A stretch of 64,000 bases of DNA. It comes from Oscillospiraceae bacterium. GTDB taxonomy: Bacteria; Bacillota; Clostridia; Oscillospirales; Oscillospiraceae. This document shows positions 50,947 to 58,787 of this stretch, piece after piece (positions within the stretch are counted from its first letter, which is position 1; every line of letters starts with the position of its first letter). Below the pieces are notes generated by a model, which worked only from the letters and a program-made list of their open reading frames with translations, was not told the origin of the DNA and did not search any database. The position numbers were made by a program, and so were the translations under genes. Location of the stretch: NCBI GenBank assembly GCA_022846095.1, contig AP025583.1, positions 1,364,001-1,428,000 on the forward strand. Reading direction: 5' to 3'.

Positions 50947-52086
50947 CTATCCCACCTTACTTTTCTTGGCGTCATACAGTGCCTCAAACTTATCTGGTGT
51001 CTTATATGCCAAGGTGCTATGTGGCCTTTGAGCGTTGTAGAAGGAGATGTAATTGTCAATGCTCTCACGGAATTGCCGTTCTGATTTGTACTGGGTACGG
51101 TAAATCTCTTCCCGCTTTATTGATGCGAAAAATGATTCCGCGACGGCGTTATCATGGGGGCTGCCTGATTTGGAAAAGGATTGGACAATCTTGTTCATTC
51201 GCAGTAGCTTGCGAAACGCCTTTGATGTATACTGGGCCCCTTGATCGCTGTGAAAGGTTAACTGTTGGGGGGCGCCCCTGCTCTGAAAAGCGCGCTTGAA
51301 GGTTGAGGTAATTAGATAGGTACTGTTCTTGGGTGATACTCCGTGTGCTATCACTTTCCGGGAAAAGAGATCCAAGATGACGCAGATGTATATGTACTTC
51401 CCATTCATTTTAAAACAGGTGACGTCGCTGACCCAGACACGATTCGGCTCGGATACTTGAAACTGCCGCTGTAGGATGTTTTGTTTTTTCTCTATCCTGA
51501 CGCTTCTTTGATAATCACGCTTAGAGTAGATGCTGACGCTTTGCAATCCCATTTCCCGCATCAGCTCCGACACATATTTAGGTGAGGTCCTGATCCCCCG
51601 TTCTGCCAGCACAACCGCAATTTTATTGGCACCAAATCTCTGTTGACTTTCATCAAAGACCACTCGAATATGCTCCTTCATCTCTGCCCGTCGCTTGTCA
51701 TAGGTAGTGACGTCTTTTCGACGAAAAATGTGATTGTAGAAAGTACCACGGGAGACGCACAGTGCTTCACATAGAGCATGGACACTGTATTGGCCATATA
51801 ATTTGGCAAGCTCTTGTAGCTTTTCTTGAAGTGGAGCAGATGCTGTGCAATTGACCTTTTGCAAAATCTCAAGTTTCTGTTCCAGCTTTTGGAGCTTTTG
51901 CTTCAACTTAATAAACTCCTGTTGACTGATTTCATAACCAGAATTCGTCGTTGTTATCGTGTAAGGCTTAATCCAAGTATAAAATGTGCTTCGTGGGACT
52001 CCTGACGATGCACAGATTTCCGCGACGGACTCTCCAGATTGGTAACGGGCGGCTAATGATTGCTTTTCTTCTGTATTTAATTTCAA
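50947..52086 (-). CDS. IS3-family transposase
   Basis: A 379-residue single-frame transposase. An N-terminal helix-turn-helix (SLAARYQSGESVAEICASSG), a leucine-rich coiled coil (about 60-85), an HTH_21 region (ELMREMGLQSVSIY) and the rve catalytic core follow in order. DDE residues: Asp in VWVSDVTCF, Asp in FHSDQGAQYTS, and Glu in DNAVAESFFASIKREE. Most IS3 elements make OrfAB by -1 frameshifting; here both parts are in one continuous frame. It looks intact and is the only complete transposase in the window. Confidence 0.92.
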   Translation of the reverse strand: MKLNTEEKQSLAARYQSGESVAEICASSGVPRSTFYTWIKPYTITTTNSGYEISQQEFIKLKQKLQKLEQKLEILQKVNCTASAPLQEKLQELAKLYGQYSVHALCEALCVSRGTFYNHIFRRKDVTTYDKRRAEMKEHIRVVFDESQQRFGANKIAVVLAERGIRTSPKYVSELMREMGLQSVSIYSKRDYQRSVRIEKKQNILQRQFQVSEPNRVWVSDVTCFKMNGKYIYICVILDLFSRKVIAHGVSPKNSTYLITSTFKRAFQSRGAPQQLTFHSDQGAQYTSKAFRKLLRMNKIVQSFSKSGSPHDNAVAESFFASIKREEIYRTQYKSERQFRESIDNYISFYNAQRPHSTLAYKTPDKFEALYDAKKSKVG

Positions 52087-52221
52087 TATCTAACCCTCCT
52101 ATCCTGCTTTTCTAAATTGTATCGAGAGGCTTAATGGCGCGCAAGTCGAAGTAGATATATGATTGAATAAAACATTGTAAATTCTGACGGTTCTTAGTAT
52201 AATTAGACAACGGCAAAAATA

Positions 52222-52419
52222 TCAGGATATGAGATATTGATCTCTTGATATCGTTCCTGCAGAATCGGTTTTATGTTGCTTCAACCAATAGAAAAGAGTG
52301 CTGCAGGCAATGCAATAGCTGGTACGTATTTCATTCACAGTAGCCCCAGTAATACACCGTGAAACTACAGCCTGCTTTAGGTCTTTCGAATACCGGTGTG
52401 CTATAATTGCATTTTCTTT
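52222..52419 (-). pseudogene. Remnant of an IS3-type OrfA transposase
   Basis: A 65-codon minus-strand frame without a start codon encoding HRYSKDLKQAVVSRCITGAT and then a helix-turn-helix and YWLKQHKT. This is the usual N-terminal HTH of IS3-type OrfA proteins. It ends 13 bases from the border of the intact IS, so it belongs to an older, disrupted insertion sequence. Confidence 0.6.
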
Positions 52420-52441
52420 CTAAACACAAAAAAACGGATTT

Positions 52442-52471
52442 TTGTAAACAAGATATTGTAACTGATATAAT
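52442..52471 (+). promoter_or_regulatory. Promoter of the HEPN gene
   Basis: TTGTAA, 18-base spacer and a perfect TATAAT. AAAGGA lies 9-14 bases before the ATG at 52,499. Confidence 0.6.
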
Positions 52472-52498
52472 AGTTTAAGGATACAAAGGATTTCAAAT

Positions 52499-53434
52499 AT
52501 GGAAAAATTCAATAGCGAGATATATTCATTAGTAGATGAGAAATATATGGCCGACTTCAGTAGAAACCACAAAAAGTTTATGGAAGAATATTATTATCAA
52601 TTTTATTCGAAGTTCTGCACTCTTTACAGAAGAAAACCATTGCCTAAAAATGAATTTTACTTAAATATGCATCGAAGAAGAATTCAATTATATCAGTTGT
52701 ATTGCCCGTATTGCGGTGCTGTGGATATTTTAATTATTGATAAGAAAATTCATAAAACTGCTACTCCGAATTTCTGCCCCTATTGTGGTAAACGTGATAC
52801 GACAGACAACATTTTGAGACAAATATCGCGATTTATTAGAATTCAAGGTATTAATTGGATAGGGATAAAAGGTTTGATTAATGAGAAGCCATCTTCTGAA
52901 GAGTGGCTATTGGCATATGACTGTTATCAAATGGAAATAATAGAATTGGCATCAATTATTGAGGTGTTTTTGAGAGATTATTTTGAAACCTTACTGTTGG
53001 CAAATAACTTTAACGCAAATAAAGATTGTAGCGAATATGTAAAAAAAGCTGTTCGTAAAAACACGAGAAATGATTTCATGAACATAGAAAAAGCAAATAG
53101 AATTTATAAGCAGGCTTTTAGAATTGACCTAAAAGGTGTGTTATCAGAATCAATTTGGAATGACCTTATTGATATTGTTAACTTAAGGAATATGATGATT
53201 CACAATAATGGTAGAATCGACAATGCATTTAAACAGACACCTACATATTTAAGACTTAAAGGGTATATAATTGATGATCTCTTTAAATTAGAGAAGAAAG
53301 ATATTGAGCATTATTTCAATAGCGTCTATAAGACTGTATTAGATATCACAGAAATATTCCTCATGCATTATCTTCCATTAAGAAATGAAAATGTCGCAAA
53401 TTATTATTTTAATAACGAGAGCCTGAAAACTTAA
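52499..53434 (+). CDS. Zinc-ribbon/HEPN-like protein (possible RNase, AT-rich)
   Basis: A 311-residue protein. Two Cys pairs (Cys69-x2-Cys72 and Cys93-x2-Cys96) form a zinc ribbon. After a helical region there is NLRNMMIHNN (about 228-237), in which Arg230-Asn-x3-His235 matches the RX4-6H active-site signature of HEPN endoribonucleases. HEPN RNases are effectors of toxin-antitoxin, abortive infection and CRISPR systems. The gene is strongly AT-rich compared with the rest of the window and flanked by IS sequence, so it was probably acquired separately. No obvious antitoxin gene lies next to it. A structural, non-defence role is possible. Confidence 0.6.
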   Translation: MEKFNSEIYSLVDEKYMADFSRNHKKFMEEYYYQFYSKFCTLYRRKPLPKNEFYLNMHRRRIQLYQLYCPYCGAVDILIIDKKIHKTATPNFCPYCGKRDTTDNILRQISRFIRIQGINWIGIKGLINEKPSSEEWLLAYDCYQMEIIELASIIEVFLRDYFETLLLANNFNANKDCSEYVKKAVRKNTRNDFMNIEKANRIYKQAFRIDLKGVLSESIWNDLIDIVNLRNMMIHNNGRIDNAFKQTPTYLRLKGYIIDDLFKLEKKDIEHYFNSVYKTVLDITEIFLMHYLPLRNENVANYYFNNESLKT

Positions 53435-53536
53435 TTTTTTGAGAATAGGATTCAAAACCGAGTGCTTCATCCACCACTCAGCTGTGCCCCCTTTTGGGCG
53501 ATATCAATTTTGCACAGTAGTGGCAAACCAATATAA

Positions 53537-53583
53537 TCCGAACCTATTCCCAATTGGGGACGGGTTCGGATTTATTGTTTTCT
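53537..53583 (+). terminator. Terminator after the HEPN gene
   Basis: A nested hairpin: TCCGAACC pairs with GGTTCGGA, and TCCC with GGGG around AATT inside; followed by TTTATTGTTTTCTTT. It lies about 100 bases past the HEPN stop codon. The 100 bases between hold nothing recognisable. Confidence 0.7.
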
Positions 53584-53682
53584 TTGACCGCTACGAAGCG
53601 ACCTATTTCCGAAACGGATTGGAACGCAAACCCACCTCCAAGCCGAGAGGCCCACGGAAGAAAAAGCAGACCCCATAAACGC

Positions 53683-53727
53683 AAAAAGGGCGGGCGCAGC
53701 CGTGTTCACGGTGCGCCCGCCCTTTTT
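53683..53727. terminator. Strong bidirectional terminator
   Basis: AAAAAGGGCGGGCGCA and TGCGCCCGCCCTTTTT form a perfect 16-base stem around a 13-base loop, with A/T tracts on both sides. The minus-strand gene 53,706-53,900 ends inside it. Confidence 0.88.
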
Positions 53728-53900
53728 GTCCTGACCTCCTGCTTCTCCGCCTCCCGTTGCTTCTTCCATTCGGCAAACTCCCGCTGGCCCTCCTCGCTCT
53801 CGTAGAGGGCGAGAATGTCCGGCAAAAGGCAGCGGGCGATCGCTACAATCTGGTGCTGGGGAATGTCGGTGTTGTATATCAGCTTTTTCCTTCTGCTCAA
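53706..53900 (-). CDS. Small charged protein at the right end of the element
   Basis: A 64-residue, highly charged protein (MSRRKKLIYNTDIPQHQ ... EWKKQREAEKQEVRTKRAGAP), helical in its C-terminal half. A TTG start at 53,900 is six bases from GGGAGG. Proteins of this size and charge are common accessory genes near mobilisation modules. No family recognised. Confidence 0.55.
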   Translation of the reverse strand: MSRRKKLIYNTDIPQHQIVAIARCLLPDILALYESEEGQREFAEWKKQREAEKQEVRTKRAGAP

Positions 53901-53939
53901 ATGCTACCTCCCATTAGCATATTCAGTAATAAGTACGTT

Positions 53940-54197
53940 TTACCGTTGGTAGTCTTTGGGGTGCTTCTGCTGTGCCGTCAACGCCTGTCTGACCTCCGGG
54001 GGGATACTCTGGACAAACCGCCGAAGCCGCTCATTCTCCTTTTTGAGCGTCAAGACCTCCATCCGCTTCTGTATGCTCGTTTCGTCCCTGACCTTTTCCT
54101 TCAATCCTTCATTTTCCTGCGTCAGATAGTCAATGGTAGCCTGGTACTTCTTCATCTGCCCCAAGTGCTTTTCCAGCTGGGAGAAGTACGGCCCCAC
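53940..54197 (-). CDS. Coiled-coil protein, probably a 5'-truncated remnant
   Basis: An 85-residue coiled coil (about 5-60, LTQENEGLKEKVRDETS...TLKKENERLRRF). A GTG at 54,197 has no spaced ribosome site, and the frame stays open to about 54,288, including a Cys pair (LCRNCLDRD) but no good start codon. It resembles the C-terminal end of mobilisation or plasmid recombination proteins, but not clearly. More likely a remnant than an intact gene. Confidence 0.4.
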   Translation of the reverse strand: MGPYFSQLEKHLGQMKKYQATIDYLTQENEGLKEKVRDETSIQKRMEVLTLKKENERLRRFVQSIPPEVRQALTAQQKHPKDYQR

Positions 54198-54408
54198 CCT
54201 TCTGGATGTGATGGTATCTCTATCTAAACAATTACGGCATAAATTTATATCTTTTGTTCCTATAATTTCAAAATAATTTAGAAATTGCAGCCCCTACAAA
54301 TCTTGTTAAATTAAAAGTGTCATGTTAAAATACCTCTATAGCAATGAGTGAGTAGCCAATTTTGTTCGGAATATTTGGCTAAAAAGAAGGCAACGGGAAT
54401 TGGAATAT

Positions 54409-55512
54409 ATGGGAAAACGCAGAGATAAGCACCTCAGAAAGATGGCTACAGTGGTGCTCGCACTTATTCTTCTGACCAGTGGATGTGCTGGACCGGAAAT
54501 AGAACCCGATGCGGAGCCGAACCCCACCCAAATCGCCACACAAGAAGCAGAGCGCACGGAGGCGGAAACGCAGCGGCGTTCCATGCAGAAAACTGCTGCG
54601 GAAAAATTGGAAGGGTATCTCTGGCCCCGGGAATCCGCTCAGAAAACTATCATGGGCGAGGAAATAGAGTTTGTCCTTTACCACGGAAACGGCTGGACAA
54701 TTTATGTGCCAGCCTCTTGGGAGGAAACCTATGCCGGCGAATGGGAAGCGCCTTCCCATTGCGCCAGTTTTTCAGTTAGTAAGCAATTCTTGGGGGTTAA
54801 CAACCCAAAATGGTATCGTGCGCAAGTGGGCGCATGGAGATATGAGACAGATTACGAGCCGCCTTTCGACTATTATTACGATGACGACGGAGGCTATACG
54901 CCTCCCACCGGCAGCGCCGACTATATCTACTTTTTCGCCCCGGACGGTGAGAGCCAAAGCTATGAGTTTACCCTACAAACGGTGGTGGGAGAGACCAGCG
55001 AAGAAGAAAAGTACATGCAAGAAGCCATGCTTCTCAGCTTTTGCCTGGACGAAAACTCCCACGTTTTGAACACAGAGGCTTATACGCCGGGAGAGACAGA
55101 ATGGGACGCCGCCCTGGCGGGGCTGATGGCGGAGACGGAACGGCTTTGGTTCTCCTGGTATCACGACGAGACGTTCACAGAGGCCGATGGGAAAGGTCAT
55201 CCGGACTACATCACTTATGTCATGGCGCTGGAGGATTTTTACCCGGAGGAGTTTACAGAAACGTTTTTCGGGGAAAAGCCAGAGGGGGCGGAGACATTGG
55301 ATGGAGATCCGATTACCCTTTGCCTGCCGGAGATGGGAATATGGCTGTACTTCTACAACAATTCTCCTTGGGTTCATATTTACCACGCTGGCGAGGACTA
55401 TTGGGCAAGGTTCTGCCACAAGGACGATCCGAACGAGATAATCTTTAATACTGTACGCACTTGGCTGGAAACGGAAATCATTTGGGAAGATAGTCCGACA
55501 GGGACGCCGTAG
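54409..55512 (+). CDS. Lipoprotein of unknown function
   Basis: A 367-residue lipoprotein with a lipobox LTSGC (about residues 22-26) after a hydrophobic signal (MATVVLALILLTSG), an acidic linker (PEIEPDAEPNPTQ), and a soluble domain rich in aromatic and acidic residues (DYEPPFDYYYDDDGGYTPP, EGAETLDGD). A DUF4878/NTF2-like fold in the last 150 residues is possible but not established. ATG at 54,409; GGAAT before it. It lies outside the transfer operon and is transcribed rightward. Confidence 0.7.
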   Translation: MGKRRDKHLRKMATVVLALILLTSGCAGPEIEPDAEPNPTQIATQEAERTEAETQRRSMQKTAAEKLEGYLWPRESAQKTIMGEEIEFVLYHGNGWTIYVPASWEETYAGEWEAPSHCASFSVSKQFLGVNNPKWYRAQVGAWRYETDYEPPFDYYYDDDGGYTPPTGSADYIYFFAPDGESQSYEFTLQTVVGETSEEEKYMQEAMLLSFCLDENSHVLNTEAYTPGETEWDAALAGLMAETERLWFSWYHDETFTEADGKGHPDYITYVMALEDFYPEEFTETFFGEKPEGAETLDGDPITLCLPEMGIWLYFYNNSPWVHIYHAGEDYWARFCHKDDPNEIIFNTVRTWLETEIIWEDSPTGTP

Positions 55513-55656
55513 AACCGCATAAGGTTTTCCCAGACTTCTGGCAGCGGTTTTGTGGTTCTATATTGAGGGCGAAGCCTTTGTCCATCTTTCTCCCTCGACA
55601 GGCCTGTCCCCGCTCAGGGGCAGCAACCCCGCCCGGTTTTGCTTGTCGGTCATTAA

Positions 55657-55694
55657 GGCGGGCAAGCCCAAGAGTGCTTGCCCGCCTCTTTTGA
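55657..55694 (+). terminator. Terminator downstream of the lipoprotein gene
   Basis: GGCGGGCAAGC / GCTTGCCCGCC, 11-base perfect stem with a loop of eight, followed by TCTTTTGATTTT. Confidence 0.8.
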
Positions 55695-55808
55695 TTTTGA
55701 GGGAACGCACGGGGGGACGGGAGACGGGGGTTTGTATACCTGCCTCCGCTCTCTGGAAACGGACAGGCTTTTTGTTCACTCCCGTTCACAAAAATCCCGC
55801 CCGTTTTC

Positions 55809-55860
55809 CTGGCGGGAGAAGCGGGGCGCAATAAGCGCCGCACCCCGTTTCTCCCGCCAG
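55809..55860. repeat. Large imperfect palindrome
   Basis: CTGGCGGGAGAA-CGGGG on the left and its complement on the right enclose a smaller GC hairpin around AATAA. It has 17 paired outer bases with one mismatch, then a bulge. No T tract follows. Could be a protein-binding site, a replication or transfer origin element, or a remnant. Confidence 0.7.
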
Positions 55861-55993
55861 CCGCGCCAGCAGGTATAACACAGTACACCTTGAGGACCTA
55901 AAGGCGGCGCTGAAAGGGAAGAATATGGGTTCGGATTTGGATCGCTTAACGGCACCAATATGCAAGGCAAATAGTGAATGCTTTTTGCCTTGA

Positions 55994-56033
55994 GAGGCTC
56001 CCAACTGTGAAACGTTGGGAGCCTCAATTTTTT
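55994..56033 (+). terminator. Terminator
   Basis: GAGGCTCCCAAC / GTTGGGAGCCTC, 12-base perfect stem, loop TGTGAAAC, then AATTTTTTG. No gene is found directly before it, so an unannotated RNA or a deleted gene may have used it. Confidence 0.85.
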
Positions 56034-56060
56034 GCTGTTTATTTAAGCTGAGGTCGAAAA

Positions 56061-56097
56061 GCAGGCCGGCACTGTACAGTGCCGGCCTGCTTTTTTA
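56061..56097. terminator. Bidirectional terminator beside the LysR gene
   Basis: A perfect 30-base palindrome GCAGGCCGGCACTG-TA-CAGTGCCGGCCTGC followed by TTTTTTATTT on the plus strand and TTTTC on the minus strand. It ends the leftward LysR gene. Confidence 0.9.
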
Positions 56098-56098
56098 T

Positions 56099-57001
56099 TT
56101 ACGCAAGATTCATGTTCTCATTCTTATGAGGAAAATCCATCATCCGTTCCATAAATACCTTCGCCGCCGGGGAGAACGGCTGATACTTCTTGGTCACCGC
56201 CACAATGTCCACCTCCAGCGGCGGGTCAAGCGGGCGGAAGGTCAAATTCCTGCTTTTGGTATCCGCCAGACCGTCCAGGCAGAAGGCGCAGCCGATGCCC
56301 TGCTCCACCAGATGGGTGGCGTTATAGAGCAGATTGTAGGTGGCGACGATATGGAATTTGTCATAGCGCGCTCCAAACCACTCCGTCCGGGAGGGGCCGT
56401 GGTGGGTCTGCTGAGAGAAAATCAGGGGCAGGCCGTCCAGATCGTCCAGGGTCACGGCCTCCTTTGCGGCCAGTTGACAGTCCCGCGGCATGAGAAGTCC
56501 AAACACGTCTTTAAAGGGCAGCGCCGTGTACTCGAACCGCTCATAGACGGCCGGCTCCTGTAAAATGCCCACGTCCAAAAGGCCCTTGTCCAGCTTTTCC
56601 ATGACGCTTGCGGCATCACCGCTGAAGATATTGAACTGGATGCCGGGGTAGTCGGCGTGGATGGCCTGAAAAACCGTTGAGATCTCCTCCATGGCGGGCG
56701 TCTCGGCGCAGCCCAGATAGATGTCGCCGCCCACAATCTCGTCCCCGGCGTAAAAGGCGGACTCCGTTTTGTCCACCAACTCCATAATCTCCTGGGCCTG
56801 CTTGCGCAGGAACATCCCCTCCTCGGTGAGGGTGACGCTTCGGTTTCCGCGAATCAAAAGCTGCTTTCCCAACTGCCGCTCCAAATCCATCATCTGCTTG
56901 GAGAGGGTGGACTGGGTGACGTGGAGGGTTTCCGCCGCTTTGGTGATGTTCTGCTCCCTGGCGATGGCGAGGAAATAGTGGAGCAGTCTTGTCTCAATCA
57001 T
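56099..57001 (-). CDS. LysR-family transcriptional regulator
   Basis: A 300-residue LysR regulator of normal length. The winged HTH is at the N terminus (LLHYFLAIAREQNITKAAETLHVTQSTLSKQMMDLERQLG, about 6-45), followed by the linker helix and a periplasmic-binding-like effector domain (IYLGCAETPAMEEISTVFQAIHADYPG from about 94). It diverges from an oxidoreductase operon with 128 bases between and probably regulates it; many relatives control flavodoxin/aldo-keto reductase operons. The ligand is unknown. Confidence 0.9.
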   Translation of the reverse strand: MIETRLLHYFLAIAREQNITKAAETLHVTQSTLSKQMMDLERQLGKQLLIRGNRSVTLTEEGMFLRKQAQEIMELVDKTESAFYAGDEIVGGDIYLGCAETPAMEEISTVFQAIHADYPGIQFNIFSGDAASVMEKLDKGLLDVGILQEPAVYERFEYTALPFKDVFGLLMPRDCQLAAKEAVTLDDLDGLPLIFSQQTHHGPSRTEWFGARYDKFHIVATYNLLYNATHLVEQGIGCAFCLDGLADTKSRNLTFRPLDPPLEVDIVAVTKKYQPFSPAAKVFMERMMDFPHKNENMNLA

Positions 57002-57129
57002 GACCGCCGCCTCCTTTCCCCAAGTGTAACGCCTTTTGATATTCCTGTCAACGATTGCTGGATATAACTAACAACTGTTTGTAATTTCAGGGCGGAGGTA
57101 TAAAATAGAAGCATCAGAGGGGGAGGCCA
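57002..57129. promoter_or_regulatory. Divergent regulatory region (LysR gene / oxidoreductase operon)
   Basis: Contains ACAACTGTTTGT, an ACAA-N4-TTGT dyad within a T-rich and A-rich surround (57,068-57,092), a candidate LysR box, and TATAAA near 57,100 as -10 of the rightward operon. No good -35 is seen, which fits LysR-dependent activation. Confidence 0.4.
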
Positions 57130-57357
57130 ATGGAGGATTCGATGATGATAGGCTGTCTGGACGCCTGTGGGTTCCAGTCCGAGCTGCGGGAGCGGTATCT
57201 GGCCTGTGCGAGGGACGGGCGGAGGAACGCCCAGATCCGGCTGCTGTGGCAGCAGCGCAAGCGCCTGATGGACGGCCTGCATACCGTTCAAAAGCAGGTG
57301 GACTGCATCGACTATATCATCCGCTCTCTGGAGCGGGCCGAACAAACGAAGGAGTGA
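57130..57357 (+). CDS. Small helical protein (MerR effector-domain-like)
   Basis: A 75-residue protein; its last 50 residues (RNAQIRLLWQQRKRLMDGLHTVQKQVDCIDYIIRSLE) resemble the C-terminal coiled-coil dimerisation part of MerR-family regulators, which here lacks a DNA-binding domain. ATG at 57,130 after GGGGGAGGCCA. First gene of the oxidoreductase operon, five bases before the flavodoxin gene. Probably a small accessory or remnant regulator. Confidence 0.65.
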   Translation: MEDSMMIGCLDACGFQSELRERYLACARDGRRNAQIRLLWQQRKRLMDGLHTVQKQVDCIDYIIRSLERAEQTKE

Positions 57358-57362
57358 CTGAA

Positions 57363-57905
57363 ATGAACAAAAAGGTACTTATCATCTCCACCAGCCTGCG
57401 CCGTGGCAGCAACTCCGAGCTGCTGGCACGGCAGTTTGCGGAGGGTGCACGGGAGGCGGGGAACCGGGTGGAAACCGTCTCCCTGCGGGGAAAGGACATC
57501 CGCTTTTGCGTCGGCTGCATGGCCTGCCTGAAAAACGGGCGGTGCGCCCAGCAGGACGACACCAACGCCATCGTGGAGCAGATGCGCGAGGCCGACGTAA
57601 TCTGCTTCGCCACCCCGGTCTACTACTACGAGATGTCCGGCCAGATGAAGACCCTGCTGGACCGTGCCAACGCCCTGTTTGCCGCCGACTGCGCCTTCCG
57701 GGACATCTATCTGCTGACCGCCTCGGCGGAGGCGGAGGACAGCGCCGCGGACGGCCCCATCCACGGATTAAACGGCTGGGTCGCCTGCTTTGAGAGGGCG
57801 CGGCTGGCAGGCGTGGTCCGGGGCGGCGGAGCCAACGGCCCCGGCGAGATGGAACGGCTGACCGGCAAGCTGATGGAGGCCCGCGAGATGGGCAAAAACG
57901 TATAG
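57363..57905 (+). CDS. Flavodoxin-family NAD(P)H-dependent FMN oxidoreductase
   Basis: A 180-residue protein with the flavodoxin-like reductase layout: the FMN phosphate loop STSLRRGSNSELLA (about 9-22), then FCVGCMACLKNGRCAQQDD with three Cys residues as in iron-sulfur-flavoprotein-like reductases, and the YYYEMSGQMKTLLDRAN segment that contacts the isoalloxazine ring. AAGGAGTGACTGAA precedes the ATG at 57,363. Likely reduces quinone-like or other acceptors with NAD(P)H. Confidence 0.85.
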   Translation: MNKKVLIISTSLRRGSNSELLARQFAEGAREAGNRVETVSLRGKDIRFCVGCMACLKNGRCAQQDDTNAIVEQMREADVICFATPVYYYEMSGQMKTLLDRANALFAADCAFRDIYLLTASAEAEDSAADGPIHGLNGWVACFERARLAGVVRGGGANGPGEMERLTGKLMEAREMGKNV

Positions 57906-57915
57906 GAGGAGCACT

Positions 57916-58785
57916 ATGATGAGCGGACAAATCATCGAGCATAAAACGTTTGACCAGGAGCGGGCGCTGTACGGCAGCCACGGCCTCACCGTCCGGCACT
58001 GTGCCTTCGACGGTCCCGCCGACGGGGAGAGCGCCGTGAAAGAATGTGGAGACATCACAGCGGAGGACTGCTTTTTTAATCTCCGGTATCCCTTTTGGCA
58101 CGTCCAGGGCCTGACCATCCGCCGCTCGGAGCTGACCGGGCTGTGCCGGGCCGCCCTGTGGTACTCCGACCACATTTCCATCGAGGACACCAAACTCCAC
58201 GGCATCAAGGCCCTGCGGGAATGTGACCACATTGTTCTCAAAAGCTGCGACATTCTCTCCCCGGAATTCGGCTGGTCCGCCAGAGATGTGAGGATGGAGG
58301 ACAGCACCGCCGAGAGCGAATACTTTTTCATGCGCGGAGAGCGGCTGGACTTCCGGGGGGTGAACTTCAAGGGCAAGTATTCCTTCCAGTATGTCAAGGG
58401 CGGCGCCTTTGACCACTGTAGCTTCGACACCAAGGACGCCTTCTGGCACAGCGAGAACGTCACCGTAACCGACAGCGTGGTGAAGGGGGAATACCTGGCC
58501 TGGTACTCGGAAAACCTCACCCTGGTCCGCTGCAAGATCGTCGGCACGCAGCCCCTGTGCTACTGCAAGGGCCTCAAGCTCATTGACTGTGAGATGGTGG
58601 ACACCGACCTGGCCTTTGAAAGATCCGAGGTGGAGGCCACCGTCACGACGCCCATCGTCAGCGTAAAGAATCCCCGCGCCGGAACCATCACCGCCCCCGC
58701 CGTGGGAGAGCTTATCATGGACGACCCAGAGGCCCGTGGAGAGGTCATTTTGCAACAACTTATTATAACTGGGAAGGGGGCTTGA
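57916..58785 (+). CDS. DUF3737 right-handed beta-helix protein
   Basis: A 289-residue protein with repeated beta-helix rungs of about 20 residues (for example [60 protein letters not shown]). This is the DUF3737 family. These are cytosolic proteins often encoded beside flavodoxins and aldo/keto reductases; no enzymatic function is established. AGGAGGAGCACT precedes two consecutive ATG codons. Confidence 0.85.
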   Translation: MMSGQIIEHKTFDQERALYGSHGLTVRHCAFDGPADGESAVKECGDITAEDCFFNLRYPFWHVQGLTIRRSELTGLCRAALWYSDHISIEDTKLHGIKALRECDHIVLKSCDILSPEFGWSARDVRMEDSTAESEYFFMRGERLDFRGVNFKGKYSFQYVKGGAFDHCSFDTKDAFWHSENVTVTDSVVKGEYLAWYSENLTLVRCKIVGTQPLCYCKGLKLIDCEMVDTDLAFERSEVEATVTTPIVSVKNPRAGTITAPAVGELIMDDPEARGEVILQQLIITGKGA

Positions 58786-58787
58786 CG

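Larger units (their letters stand above)
50788..52209 (-). mobile_element. IS3-family insertion sequence
   Basis: About 1,422 bp containing one transposase gene. Proposed ends are TGTCTAATACT (left, 50,788) and, on the other strand, TGTCTAATTATACT from 52,209, giving the TG...CA termini typical of IS3 elements. A clear target duplication is not seen (GAC versus ACG), so the exact ends are uncertain. A strong hairpin (50,815-50,847) lies inside the left end. Confidence 0.55.
55513..56098. other. Non-coding hairpin-rich region at the right edge
   Basis: 586 bases without a convincing gene. They hold a terminator (55,657-55,694), a large palindrome (55,809-55,860), and two further strong terminators (55,994-56,033 and 56,061-56,097). 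Short frames here are translations of the inverted repeats. A likely boundary zone of the integrated DNA. Confidence 0.6.

Noticed and set aside
53439-53678. 79-codon plus-strand frame after the HEPN gene
   Set aside because: Runs through the terminator hairpin 53,537-53,583; no convincing ribosome site or domain.
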